From Kiritimatiellales bacterium (GTDB lineage: Bacteria > Verrucomicrobiota > Kiritimatiellia > Kiritimatiellales > Pontiellaceae), in contig JAIPJC010000002.1 of the NCBI GenBank assembly GCA_021734345.1, positions 1 to 64,000 on the forward strand: 64,000 bases of DNA, read 5' to 3'. Shown here in pieces: positions 49,410 to 57,623 of this stretch. The first letter of the stretch is position 1. Each line of letters opens with the position of its first letter. The position numbers were made by a program, and so were the translations under genes. A model generated the notes under the pieces. That model made no database searches. It worked only from the letters and a program-made list of their open reading frames with translations, and was not told the origin of the DNA.

Positions 49410-50186
49410 GCCATTCGACAGAAACGAAGTGAGTGGCGAACTGGCTACCGCGACTTCGCTGGTGGGCATGAGGCCGGCGAGGCGGGCGGCGCGGCCGGCT
49501 TCGACGCCGGTCTTGAAAGCGGCGGCCATGGCGGCGGGGTGGGCGGCGGCGGCGATGGCGCTGTTGACCAGTACGGCGTCGCAACCCATCTCCATCGCGC
49601 AGGCGGCTTCGGACGGTGCGCGCAGGCCGGCGTCGACGATGACGGGAACGTTGGCGTCGCGGATGATGATCTTGATCATCCCGGCGGTGGAGAGCCCCTT
49701 GCCGGTGCCGATGGCCGCGCCGAGCGGCATGACCGCCGCGCAGCCAACGTCTTCGAGCCGTTTCGCCAGCACCGGGTCGGCCGGAATGTAGGGCAGCACG
49801 ATGAAGCCTTGCTTAACGAGCTCGATGGCGGCTTCGTAGGTTTCGATGGCGTCGGGCAGGAGGTGGTGCGGGTTCGGGTGGATTTCGAGTTTCACGATCG
49901 GACTCTTGCTCAGTTCGCGACCGAGCATGGCGGCGCGGATGGCCTCCTTGGCATTCATCGCCCCCGAGGTGTTGGGCATAAGCCGCACGTTCTTGAGCTC
50001 GGCGAGCGGGCCATATAGATCATCCTCGGCCTGGTCGCGGTTGAAGCGTCGCAACGCCACGGTTACCAGCTCGGTACCCGAAGCCTTGACGGACTCGATC
50101 ATCGCCTTGGTGCTTGAAAATTTTCCGGTTCCCAGAAACAGGCGTGAACCAAACTCCTGTCCGCCGATTTGTAAAATATCCGACAT
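49401..50186 (-). CDS. thiG: Thiazole synthase
   Basis: The 261-residue protein is a ThiG TIM barrel: [36 protein letters not shown] (Lys is the Schiff-base residue), [47 protein letters not shown]. It joins ThiS-thiocarboxylate, deoxyxylulose phosphate and dehydroglycine into the thiazole. The ATG at 50186 follows the thiS stop by 1 base, with GGAGGC just upstream. The gene is directed by the TPP riboswitch. Confidence 0.93.
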   Translation of the reverse strand: MSDILQIGGQEFGSRLFLGTGKFSSTKAMIESVKASGTELVTVALRRFNRDQAEDDLYGPLAELKNVRLMPNTSGAMNAKEAIRAAMLGRELSKSPIVKLEIHPNPHHLLPDAIETYEAAIELVKQGFIVLPYIPADPVLAKRLEDVGCAAVMPLGAAIGTGKGLSTAGMIKIIIRDANVPVIVDAGLRAPSEAACAMEMGCDAVLVNSAIAAAAHPAAMAAAFKTGVEAGRAARLAGLMPTSEVAVASSPLTSFLSNGDS

Positions 50187-50187
50187 G

Positions 50188-50388
50188 CTATCCGCCTCCC
50201 ACGAAGACGAGCATTTCGACTTCGTCGTTTTCATTCAGTGTAGTGGTTTTCCAGTCATTGGACGGTACCACGTTGCCGTTGACCATCAGCGCGGTATGCG
50301 CCTGGTTTGCGCCGAGTTCGCCAAGCAGGGCTTCGACCGTTCCCGCGCCGCGGTGCTCGTGTGTTTCGCCATTCACCGTTAATCTCAT
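50188..50388 (-). CDS. thiS: Sulfur carrier protein ThiS
   Basis: The 66-residue protein is a ubiquitin-like Thi[28 protein letters not shown], and the C-terminal Gly-Gly (VFVGGG) that becomes a thiocarboxylate. It carries sulfur to ThiG. First gene of the thi operon, 14 bases after the terminator hairpin, with AACGACCA before the ATG. ThiF, needed to activate it, is not in the window. Confidence 0.92.
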   Translation of the reverse strand: MRLTVNGETHEHRGAGTVEALLGELGANQAHTALMVNGNVVPSNDWKTTTLNENDEVEMLVFVGGG

Positions 50389-50402
50389 GGTCGTTCTCCA
50401 AC

Positions 50403-50433
50403 AAAAAAAGCGCTCCGAACCTTCGGAGCGCTT
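50403..50433 (-). terminator. Intrinsic terminator of the TPP riboswitch
   Basis: On the minus strand AAGCGCTCCG, a GAAGG... loop region and CGGAGCGCTT form a strong stem followed by a T-run. It lies directly after the riboswitch and before thiS, as in transcription-controlling riboswitches. Confidence 0.85.
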
Positions 50434-50439
50434 GAAACC

Positions 50440-50540
50440 AATTCAAACTCTCCCTTGCGCCGGCATGATCCGGATCAGGTTCAACGGGTATGATCTCAGC
50501 ACGTTCCATACATTGGATCGGCACCCCGGGTTACTGGGTT
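50440..50540 (-). ncRNA. TPP riboswitch (THI element)
   Basis: The minus strand shows the conserved pieces GGGGTGCC, GCTGAGATCATACCCGTTGAACCTGATC and the CCGGATCATGCCGGCGCAAGGGAGA region in order, the thiamine-pyrophosphate aptamer. With the hairpin just downstream it should end transcription of thiSGH when TPP is high. Confidence 0.92.
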
Positions 50541-50667
50541 CAGAGGTTGCCAGCGCAGGGGGTTGAAGTAAAGCGGGAAGCCGCGAAAAGACCGGCTCCA
50601 AAAAATGCTTTTTTGTTATTGCGGCGGAAGGGCGTTTTGCTATGGTGCGTCCTCGTTTTTACCACGC

Positions 50668-50743
50668 GACCCCATCGTCTAGTGGCCTAGGACTCCAGGT
50701 TTTCATCCTGGCAACACGGGTTCGAGTCCCGTTGGGGTCGCCA
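50668..50743 (+). tRNA. tRNA-Glu (TTC)
   Basis: Cloverleaf with acceptor GACCCCA/TGGGGTC, anticodon loop TTTTCAT (TTC), T-loop GTTCGAGTC and encoded CCA. 76 bases including CCA. Confidence 0.95.
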
Positions 50744-50769
50744 TTTTTTTGTGTCGGTAAAACGCCTAT

Positions 50770-50845
50770 GACCCCATCGTCTAGTGGCCTAGGACTCCAG
50801 GTTTTCATCCTGGCAACACGGGTTCGAGTCCCGTTGGGGTCGCCA
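50770..50845 (+). tRNA. tRNA-Glu (TTC), identical second copy
   Basis: Same 76 bases as the copy at 50668, 26 bases after it, with encoded CCA. A poly-T follows the first copy (50744-50750), which may serve as a terminator between them. Confidence 0.95.
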
Positions 50846-50862
50846 CTTCTCCAAGCAACGAC

Positions 50863-52452
50863 TTATCCGCAGGTGATGCCTTCCCACAAGATCCACGGGC
50901 CGCCGCAACCGGCTTCGACGCCTTCCTTGTGGTATTTTCCGCAGCCGCCCCATTTGTTGTGCGGTTCGCCCTGGTCGGGCGTGCCGTCGGCCTCGATGGT
51001 GCTCTTGGCGATGATGGAGTTCAATAGGCGCGGCACCGGGTCGGAGAGTTCGACGTGTCCGCCTTGCGGGCCGAGAAAGAGCTTGCCGGTGCGCTTGCCG
51101 TCCTTCACCTCTTCGAGATATTCCGTTCCGGCGGTCAGTCCCATGCCTTTTGGATCCTCCATGCCGCCGTGCGCGTGCTCGGCGATGTAGCCATTGCCGC
51201 AGAGCGCGGCCAGCTCGTCGAGGGTTTTGTCGCCGGCGGTAAAGTAGGTGTTGGTCTGGCGCGGCATGAGCGGGCGTTTCCAGCTTTCGCGCTTGCCGTT
51301 GGACTGGCGCGGCGCGGGGCCGTTGATGTCGCCGACGAGCGAGGAAATCAGATCGTTCATGGGCGAGGAGAGTATGCCTTGGTCGAGGATGGTCTGCGGC
51401 CGGGCAATGAAGCCTTCGTCGTCGAAGAAGTGCGTGCCATTCACGCCCCACGGGGTGTGGCCCATCGCAAAGACGCCCGCGTTGTTGATGATCGTCGCCT
51501 GCTGGTTGCCGACGAGTGTTCCCTTTTTACGAAGTCCCGGCGCGCAGCTGCGGCCCAGCCGGCAGGTATCGCCTTCCTGGGTGTGGCCGAACGCTTCGTG
51601 GGCGATGACGCCGGTCACGTCGGGGCCGGTGATGATCCGGTAGCGGCCGGGCTGGATGTGCGGCGCGTTTTCAAGTTTGATGGCGGTTTCGATGAGGTCG
51701 GCAATCACGGCATCGTCGATAGAGTTGGCCGCTTCGGCCCCGGCCATGCCGCCGATAATGTTGCGGATGGTTTTGCCCTTCGGCGTGACGGCGTAGAGGT
51801 AGTACAGGCTGGAGAAGAGGGATTGCGACATCATGCGCGTCCGGTCCACAAACAGGCGGCTCTTGACTTTGCGGCGGATCATGGTTCCGGCCGATGCGAG
51901 CTGGTCGCCGCCAGCCTTTTCAATCGCCTCTTTCAAATCGCGCGAGCGTTGCGTGGTTTCGGCCTTGCTTCGCGATTCCGAAAGCGACGGATCGTAGGCG
52001 CTGCCAAAGTGCACCGGCGTTTCCGGCGTTGGCAGTGCGCCGTTGCCGGCGGCCAGAATCTGTGCGCGCACCGGTTCGGCGAAGGCATCCAACGGCTCGT
52101 CGCTCCATCCCAGTGGCGTATAGACCGCCGGTGCCGGGTGCCGGTCGAGGTAGGCGAGGGCTTCCTGCCGCAGCGTTTCCGCTTCGTTCAGCAACTGGGC
52201 TTCGTCGAAGAAGTTGGTGGCATATTCAAAATTGCGGTGGCCCGCCAGAATACGCAGCACCAGCCCGCGGTCGACGGTCATGCTGCTGGCTTCGGTGCGG
52301 CTGACGTTGCTTTGAAACTGGTCGAGATCTTCCAACGCGGCAAAGGCGTAGAGACGGTCTTCCGCTCCGGCTTCCATCGCGGCCACCAGTTTTTTCAGCA
52401 GCGGGAAAAAGGAACGGAGTTCGTCTTTCAAGGGATAGGGTATCGTGTTCAT
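50863..52452 (-). CDS. TldD-like metalloprotease
   Basis: The 529-residue protein has the TldD zinc motif HEAFGH (HExxxH, within VTGVIAHEAFGHTQEGDTCRL) and the family's MSQSLFSSLYYLYA-like and GGPWILWEGI segments. TldD with its partner TldE/PmbA forms a protease complex. The start at 52452 sits in a 4-base overlap with the stop of the TldE-like gene, so they are one operon; a longer frame runs into that gene. It is a normal length. Substrate unknown. Confidence 0.88.
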   Translation of the reverse strand: MNTIPYPLKDELRSFFPLLKKLVAAMEAGAEDRLYAFAALEDLDQFQSNVSRTEASSMTVDRGLVLRILAGHRNFEYATNFFDEAQLLNEAETLRQEALAYLDRHPAPAVYTPLGWSDEPLDAFAEPVRAQILAAGNGALPTPETPVHFGSAYDPSLSESRSKAETTQRSRDLKEAIEKAGGDQLASAGTMIRRKVKSRLFVDRTRMMSQSLFSSLYYLYAVTPKGKTIRNIIGGMAGAEAANSIDDAVIADLIETAIKLENAPHIQPGRYRIITGPDVTGVIAHEAFGHTQEGDTCRLGRSCAPGLRKKGTLVGNQQATIINNAGVFAMGHTPWGVNGTHFFDDEGFIARPQTILDQGILSSPMNDLISSLVGDINGPAPRQSNGKRESWKRPLMPRQTNTYFTAGDKTLDELAALCGNGYIAEHAHGGMEDPKGMGLTAGTEYLEEVKDGKRTGKLFLGPQGGHVELSDPVPRLLNSIIAKSTIEADGTPDQGEPHNKWGGCGKYHKEGVEAGCGGPWILWEGITCG

Positions 52453-53831
52453 GCGCAGTCTCCTTTGGTTTGGCCGGCAATGCTGACGCCGCGCGTGATG
52501 AATAGGGCGTCGGGGCCGCGGTAGCCCAGCGCCGCCGCGTAGCTGTTTGCGGGCGAGCTGACGGTTCCGGTCGTCGATGAAAACCGGCATCCGGTAAAGT
52601 TTTCCTTCAGGTTGCCGGAAACAACGCCGCCCTTGACCAGGGTAACGCGGCCATCCGCTGCAACATGGCGGCCCAGTTTGATTTCCGAACTCCACGTCAG
52701 TTTTTGGGAATCGATCAGCAGCGATGAAAATTTGATCACCTCGATATAGTCCGAGCCCTTGAGCGACTCCGCCGTCAGCGTTCCGGTTGCCACCACCAGG
52801 TTTCCACCCAGTCCGTTCGGTTCGAGCCCCAGGTATTGGCCGAAGCGGTTTCCAATAATGCGATCAACCACCCGGTTGTTTTCAACCAGTGCACCGGAGC
52901 GTGCGGGCAATCCGTCAATGGCATACGCGCTGGAGAGCGCCATGCAGGGCAGGGTCGGATCGAGCCGTAGCTGGAGCGGATCGCCATCGCCGCCGCCGAA
53001 TGCATCGCCCGGTTTCAGGAACGGGAGCTTGAGATATTCGTTCATGCAGTTGAGTTGCTTCACCACGGCGTCCAGCATTTGGGAGAGCGCCTCCTTGTCG
53101 ATCAGAATGGATGCCGCGTCCGAGGTATCGGGTTCTTCGCTGTCACCCAGCACCGACACCTGCAGCGCGCAGCGTTCGACAAAGCCCTTCACATCCAGAT
53201 CCGCGACGGATACCGACGTATCGTGCTCATGCACTTCCTTGTCGTTTTCGCCACCGGCGCGTTCCATCGCTGCCTCCAGATAGACGTCGCTCTGTTCGAC
53301 GTCGTAGGCAAGCCCTTCGGAATTGATGAGCGTGCTGATGCTGTAGTTGAGGAAAAGCTCGGCCGAGTTCAACCTGCAACCTTCCGTGGCGGCGAAGGCC
53401 TCGGTGAATTGCCGCTCGATCGATTCGATCACGGCGGCCGGATTATCGCGTATCTCCGGATCGCATGTTTCCACCGGTGCGGGCGGCGTGGCCGGCGGAC
53501 CGGCCAGCTTCCATGTCTGGTTCTTGCTGCAACGCGATAGCTCGATCGCTTCCGCCAACTGCGCGTCGACCGGTCGGAACGGCACTAGATCGATGGACGC
53601 CGTGCCCACGCTATTGGCGTCCGCCATCGGGCAGTAGACCGACAACTGATAGGCGTCGCCATTTACCCGGCGGCTCTGGTGGCACGTCAGCGATGCGCCA
53701 TCGGGTGCGGCATACAAGCGCTGGTGGCTCCGCGAAGCCGTCGCCTTCAGGCTCCATCCCTGCAATGTCCCCGCTCCGGCCAGGGCCGCGAGTTGCCGGG
53801 TGACTTCCGATATGAAATTGCTCTGATCCAT
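52449..53831 (-). CDS. TldE/PmbA-like protein, partner of TldD
   Basis: The 460-residue protein is a TldD/PmbA family member without the HExxxH motif, as expected for TldE: segments CRLNSAELFLNYSISTLINSEGLAYDVEQSD, a LVENNRVVDRIIGNRFGQYLGLEPNGLGGN region and a C-terminal SSTTGTVSSPANSYAAALGYRGPDALFITRG. It should pair with the product of the following TldD-like gene. The ATG at 53831 follows TTAGGAGA; a longer frame adds 52 unlikely residues. A dispersed repeat lies upstream (53941-53982). Substrate of the complex unknown. Confidence 0.82.
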   Translation of the reverse strand: MDQSNFISEVTRQLAALAGAGTLQGWSLKATASRSHQRLYAAPDGASLTCHQSRRVNGDAYQLSVYCPMADANSVGTASIDLVPFRPVDAQLAEAIELSRCSKNQTWKLAGPPATPPAPVETCDPEIRDNPAAVIESIERQFTEAFAATEGCRLNSAELFLNYSISTLINSEGLAYDVEQSDVYLEAAMERAGGENDKEVHEHDTSVSVADLDVKGFVERCALQVSVLGDSEEPDTSDAASILIDKEALSQMLDAVVKQLNCMNEYLKLPFLKPGDAFGGGDGDPLQLRLDPTLPCMALSSAYAIDGLPARSGALVENNRVVDRIIGNRFGQYLGLEPNGLGGNLVVATGTLTAESLKGSDYIEVIKFSSLLIDSQKLTWSSEIKLGRHVAADGRVTLVKGGVVSGNLKENFTGCRFSSTTGTVSSPANSYAAALGYRGPDALFITRGVSIAGQTKGDCA

Positions 53832-53940
53832 GGGGTCTCCTAAAAAGTTGCCGCACGATGCCCGTCCCGGAATCCGTTGTCCAAGAAAAATGGGAGCCGA
53901 GTTTCGGCGATGTATCGGGAAAGTTTGACAGAATGGTTTG

Positions 53941-53982
53941 GGACAGAATAATTGCCCGCATTGAATGGGAATTATTCTGTCC
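53941..53982. repeat. Inverted repeat GGACAGAATAATT upstream of TldE-like gene
   Basis: Perfect 13-base arms (53941-53953 and 53970-53982) around a 16-base loop. A further partial copy, GACAGAATGG, occurs just before. Likely a dispersed palindromic repeat. Confidence 0.75.
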
Positions 53983-54025
53983 ATCATGGTTTTGTTAAAA
54001 TCAATCTGGGGAAAGGTGCCGAAAC

Positions 54026-54679
54026 ATGGCGTGTAGACACATTGTTTGGGATTGGAACGGGACGCTGTGGGACGACACCTGGCTGTGCGTCGAGATCAAC
54101 AACCACATGCTGCAACGGCGCGGGTTGGCAGGAATCACGCCGGAGATCTATCGCGACCGGCTCTGCTTTCCGGTGACGGACTACTACAGCCAAATCGGCT
54201 TTGATTACGAAAAGGATCCCTACAAAACCCTGGCCGAGGAGTTCATCGAAGAATACGAGCGCCGCCGCTTCGAATGCGCCCTGCAGCCCGGTGCCCGGGA
54301 ACTGATCCAATCGCTGCAGGACCGGAAAATCCCCCAGGCGGTCCTCTCGGCCTATCAGCACGACACCCTTTTGCAGGCCGTCGACCATTTCGGCCTGACG
54401 GACTTCTTCGCGGACATCATCGGCCTCGACGACATCTACGCCGCCGGCAAGGTCGAGAACGGCAGGAAATACATCGCCGGCCTCGATCTCGCCCCCGAAA
54501 ATGTCCTGTTCATTGGCGACACCATCCACGACTTCGACGTGGCGCAGGCCATGGGCGTCGACTGCGTGCTCGTCGCCAACGGCCACAACAGCCGCTCGCG
54601 GCTGGAAGAATGCGGCGTACCCGTCTTCGATTCGATCGACGAAATGAAGAAATTCGTGGTTGCGCCTTCGGGCGGTTGA
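54026..54679 (+). CDS. HAD-family hydrolase (phosphoglycolate phosphatase-like)
   Basis: The 217-residue protein has HAD motif I as WDWNGTL (nucleophile Asp, with Asn in place of the usual second Asp), motif II near LSAYQ, Lys of motif III in AAGKVENGRKY and motif IV GDTIHDFDVAQAMG. The Asn at the motif-I+2 site is seen in some related HAD proteins and may lower or change activity. It resembles phosphoglycolate phosphatase-type HADs. Ribosome site GGGGAAAGG lies upstream. It stands alone between the TldE-like operon and the two-gene cassette. Substrate unknown. Confidence 0.82.
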   Translation: MACRHIVWDWNGTLWDDTWLCVEINNHMLQRRGLAGITPEIYRDRLCFPVTDYYSQIGFDYEKDPYKTLAEEFIEEYERRRFECALQPGARELIQSLQDRKIPQAVLSAYQHDTLLQAVDHFGLTDFFADIIGLDDIYAAGKVENGRKYIAGLDLAPENVLFIGDTIHDFDVAQAMGVDCVLVANGHNSRSRLEECGVPVFDSIDEMKKFVVAPSGG

Positions 54680-54839
54680 GGGGGCGACCGCCATGTCGTC
54701 CCAAGGCCGGGACAGGGCCCGGCCCGCCATCGCCGCAACCCCGCCTCTTCCGACTGAAATGCTTTGTCCATCCGTTGTTAAACGGCTAAAGTCTCGAACC
54801 AATATAGGTTTTGCGAAGTTCTTGGGGATCAGGGTGTTT

Positions 54840-55241
54840 ATGAAGTTTTCGGAAGTAGCGGAAAATGTGAAGCAATTGGCGGATAATCCTCCGCCGAAGG
54901 ACGAGTTTATCTTTGAACTGCTGCTGGCGTATGGCTCGCCGAAGGCGACGATTTCACGGCTAAAGGCCGGTCAGCTGAATCTTGCGAAAACGCCGTGCGA
55001 CGTTCTGCTAAAAAAGAAGGTGTGGTTCCGACCGGTCAACGTACCGCAGGCGTCTCGCTTGCTTAATGTACCGCAGGCGTCCCGCCTGCCCGGTGGAACG
55101 GAAAGCCCGCAGAATGCGGGCGGTACGGAACCCGTAATTGAAGAAGCCATCGAGCTGATCATTTCCGGCGAAATTCTAAACTATCAGTATGATGCTGAGA
55201 CGAAGCTCATCAAAAGGAAAATGAAGAGGATAAGTACATGA
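54840..55241 (+). CDS. Protein resembling the N-terminus of DNA methyltransferases, with in-frame repeat
   Basis: The 133-residue frame starts MKFSEVAENVKQLADNP and has FIFELLLAYGSPKATISRLKAGQLNLAK, a pattern I associate with N-terminal regions of DNA methyltransferases in restriction-modification systems, though I cannot confirm it. No methyltransferase motif (FxGxG, NPPY) follows; the gene ends at 55241. Residues about 68-98 (VNVPQASRLLNVPQASRLPG) are translated from a palindromic repeat (55041-55126) that keeps the frame open. The 4-base overlap with the next gene (ATGA) suggests one unit. It may be a truncated methyltransferase or part of a small two-gene cassette. Confidence 0.5.
   Translation: MKFSEVAENVKQLADNPPPKDEFIFELLLAYGSPKATISRLKAGQLNLAKTPCDVLLKKKVWFRPVNVPQASRLLNVPQASRLPGGTESPQNAGGTEPVIEEAIELIISGEILNYQYDAETKLIKRKMKRIST
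55041..55126. repeat. Palindromic repeat inside a coding frame
   Basis: GTACCGCAGGCGTCTCGCTTGC (55041) and its near copy (55068) are direct repeats; a GCCCGC/GCGGGC hairpin and a closing GGTAC (55122-55126) form the other end. The block has GTACC/GGTAC ends. Typical of dispersed palindromic elements in PVC bacteria. Confidence 0.7.
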
Positions 55242-55852
55242 GCCAGATTCGTGAGCAATTGGGAAAAATCAATGCTGTGCTGACTTCCATCTGTGATTGG
55301 GATGAGTTCTTTGAGAATCAGAGAGATGAGCTGCTATTTTCTCAAGAAGTAATTGATGAGTACGAGGAAGAAGAGTTGCTTCCAGAAGAAATTGACATGG
55401 ACTTCCCCGGTGAAGTAGACCGCACAACGATTGAGACCAAAGAGTTGCAGGAACTATATGATGATATCCTGTCCATCGATTGCTCCAACCCAAGTTGCAT
55501 CAAAACAAAGCTGAGGCGTTACTATATTGTTGAAATCTCCGGCTCCACACGCGATTTCTTTCCGGAAGAATCTATAGATATCCATCATACTGTGGCTCCG
55601 GGAGTAAGCATGGGGGTGGTCAGCAACTCAATCATCGTTGGCCTTGCCGCTACAAAACTTGGTGAATATGACAGTGATTACTGGGGCACCATCTCTCAAT
55701 ACTATGCTGTAGAGATCATCTATGACAGCGAGGAGCGCATTCTCCCTAGGGATGAAGAACAAAAAATTCTGTTCGCCATGGCCATGATCTGGGAGGCGTG
55801 GCGGGATGCGGTTCAATCGGCAACGGTGGGGAACTTGAAAACCGGGAATTGA
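55238..55852 (+). CDS. Unknown AT-rich protein, partner of the gene at 54840
   Basis: The 204-residue protein is acidic (EEEELLPEEIDMD, YDDILSID), has no signal peptide or membrane helix and no motif I recognise. Base composition is clearly more AT-rich than the neighbours, so it was probably acquired. It overlaps the gene at 54840 by 4 bases and ends inside the -35 box of the ArsR promoter. It may belong to a small accessory or defence-like cassette, but there is no direct evidence. Confidence 0.6.
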   Translation: MSQIREQLGKINAVLTSICDWDEFFENQRDELLFSQEVIDEYEEEELLPEEIDMDFPGEVDRTTIETKELQELYDDILSIDCSNPSCIKTKLRRYYIVEISGSTRDFFPEESIDIHHTVAPGVSMGVVSNSIIVGLAATKLGEYDSDYWGTISQYYAVEIIYDSEERILPRDEEQKILFAMAMIWEAWRDAVQSATVGNLKTGN

Positions 55853-55883
55853 CAGATTTATACATTTGGCTATATTGCCAAAT
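55849..55883 (+). promoter_or_regulatory. Promoter of ArsR gene 1 with palindromic operator
   Basis: TTGACA (55849-55854), 16-base spacer, TATATT (55871-55876). The operator ATTTGGC-N6-GCCAAAT (55864-55883) is centred on the -10 box, so binding would block polymerase. Confidence 0.72.
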
Positions 55884-55902
55884 ATAAATTGGAGGGCAGG
55901 CG

Positions 55903-56223
55903 ATGACGGGCAAGGAAAAAGTCCAATACGAGGCAAAGGCGCGGATCCTGAAGGCGCTGGCGCATCCGGTGCGGCTATGGATGGCGGAGCAGCTGGCCGG
56001 CGGCGAGCGGTGCGTGTGCGAGTTTGTGGACGTGCTGGATCTGGACTTCTCGACGGTCTCGAAGCATCTTTCCGTGCTCAAGCAGGCCGGGATTGTGGCG
56101 GACGACAAGCGCGGCAAGCAGGTGTTCTACAGTCTGCGGGTGCCGTGCATCCTCAATTTCATGCATTGCGTTGAAGAGGTGATCCAAAACAATTCGGCTC
56201 GGCAGGCGGAATTAGCAAAATAA
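55903..56223 (+). CDS. arsR: ArsR-family arsenic-responsive repressor
   Basis: The 106-residue protein has the winged helix of ArsR, with the thiol pair in ERCVCEFVDVL (the CxC arsenite site of helix 3), then DFSTVSKHLSVLKQAGIV and RRGKQVFYSL-type wing. It should release its operator on arsenite or antimonite binding. A GGAGGG site precedes the ATG. It leads the operon of ArsP-type permease, ProC-like, thioredoxins and CcdA-like. Its operator is at 55864 and a second similar site lies at 56236 before the permease. Confidence 0.9.
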   Translation: MTGKEKVQYEAKARILKALAHPVRLWMAEQLAGGERCVCEFVDVLDLDFSTVSKHLSVLKQAGIVADDKRGKQVFYSLRVPCILNFMHCVEEVIQNNSARQAELAK

Positions 56224-56235
56224 AATTTGAACGTT

Positions 56236-56255
56236 GTTTGGCCATTATGTCAAAT
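56236..56255. promoter_or_regulatory. Second ArsR-type operator
   Basis: GTTTGGCCATTATGTCAAAT (56236-56255) has arms TTTGGC and GTCAAA around 6 bases, matching the 55864 operator except for one position. It lies 31 bases before the permease. Confidence 0.5.
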
Positions 56256-56285
56256 GACCATGCATAAGTGCTGAAAGGAGAACCC

Positions 56286-57587
56286 ATGTTTTGGAAGAAC
56301 GAGTGGAAAAAGTTGGCGGTGATCGTGGCGGTGTTTCTGGGCTGCTTCTATCTACCGGTGGGTCATGCGCGGTTCGACAACGCCGTGCTGGAAGCCTTTC
56401 ATCTGGTGAAGTGGTATGCCCGCGAACATGTGCTGCTCTGCCTGATCCCCGCCTTTTTCATTGCGGGCGCGATTGCGGTGTTTGTCAGCCAGGCTTCGGT
56501 GATGAAATATCTCGGGGCGAAGGCGAAGAAGGTGGTGGCCTACGGCGTTGCGGCGGTTTCGGGCACCATTCTGGCGGTCTGCTCCTGCACGGTGCTGCCG
56601 CTGTTTGCCGGTATCTATCGCATGGGGGCCGGTCTCGGTCCCGCGACGGCGTTCCTCTACTCCGGCCCGGCGATCAACGTGCTGGCCATTGCGCTCACCG
56701 CCCGCGTTCTGGGAATTCAACTAGGCGTAGCGCGTGCCGTTGGTGCCATGGCGTTCAGCATCATCATCGGTCTGCTAATGCATTTTATTTTCCGCAAGGA
56801 GGAGCAGGAAAAGGCCGCCGCGCAAATGGCCATGCCGGACGAGGAGGTCAAGCGTCCGCTCTGGCAGAACGGCCTCTATTTCTTTTCGATGGTTGCCATC
56901 CTGGTCTTCGCCAACTGGGGCAAACCGGATGTAGCCGCCGGACTTTGGGCGGCTGTTTATTCGACGAAATGGATCGTCACCTCCGTCTTTGCCGTCGCGC
57001 TGGGCGTGATGCTGGTGCTCTGGTTCGGCATCAAATGGTGGAAGGTGGCGCTGACCGCGCTGCCGACGGCGGCTCTCGCCGTCGCCTTTCCAGAACAGCC
57101 GATGGTCGCCTTCGCGGCGGCGGTGGTCGGACTTTCGGCCTTTACGAGCACCGACAAGGGCGAAGCGGGCGAATGGTTTTCCTCGTCGTGGGGCTTTGCC
57201 AAGCAGATCCTGCCGCTGCTGCTGATCGGCGTACTGGTGGCCGGGGCGCTGCTCGGGCGCGTCGGCCATGAAGGGCTGATCCCGTCGGAATGGGTGGGAA
57301 CCGCGGTCGGCGGCAACTCGCTGCGCGCCAACTTCATCGCCTCGTTCGCCGGCGCGTTCATGTATTTCGCGACGCTCACCGAAGTGCCGATTCTGCAAGG
57401 TCTGATCGGCAACGGCATGGGTCAGGGCCCCGCGCTCGCGCTGCTGCTGGCCGGCCCGGCGCTCAGCCTGCCGAACATGCTCGTCATCCGCAGTGTGCTC
57501 GGCACCAAAAAGACCGTGGTTTTCGTTTCGCTCGTGATCGTCATGGCCACGTTCAGCGGCATGGTTTTCGGCGTATTCTTTCATTGA
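56286..57587 (+). CDS. arsP: ArsP-type permease (DUF318 family)
   Basis: The 433-residue protein has about ten membrane helices and the DUF318/ArsP signature AVCSCTVLPLFAGIYRMGAGLGPATAFLYSGPAINVLAI, repeated in the second half as TSTDKGEAGEW... and FMYFATLTEVPILQGLI. ArsP exports trivalent organoarsenicals in Campylobacter; other members are of unknown substrate. The ATG at 56286 follows AAAGGAGA. It is behind the ArsR gene with a second operator between. Symbol is by family and context; the exported compound is not certain. Confidence 0.85.
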   Translation: MFWKNEWKKLAVIVAVFLGCFYLPVGHARFDNAVLEAFHLVKWYAREHVLLCLIPAFFIAGAIAVFVSQASVMKYLGAKAKKVVAYGVAAVSGTILAVCSCTVLPLFAGIYRMGAGLGPATAFLYSGPAINVLAIALTARVLGIQLGVARAVGAMAFSIIIGLLMHFIFRKEEQEKAAAQMAMPDEEVKRPLWQNGLYFFSMVAILVFANWGKPDVAAGLWAAVYSTKWIVTSVFAVALGVMLVLWFGIKWWKVALTALPTAALAVAFPEQPMVAFAAAVVGLSAFTSTDKGEAGEWFSSSWGFAKQILPLLLIGVLVAGALLGRVGHEGLIPSEWVGTAVGGNSLRANFIASFAGAFMYFATLTEVPILQGLIGNGMGQGPALALLLAGPALSLPNMLVIRSVLGTKKTVVFVSLVIVMATFSGMVFGVFFH

Positions 57588-57623
57588 ACAAGAGGAAGGA
57601 GCAGTCAACCAAAGGAGCAAACC

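Noticed and set aside
52449-53831. Active protease with its own zinc site
   Set aside because: No HExxxH is present; it fits the TldE/PmbA partner role.
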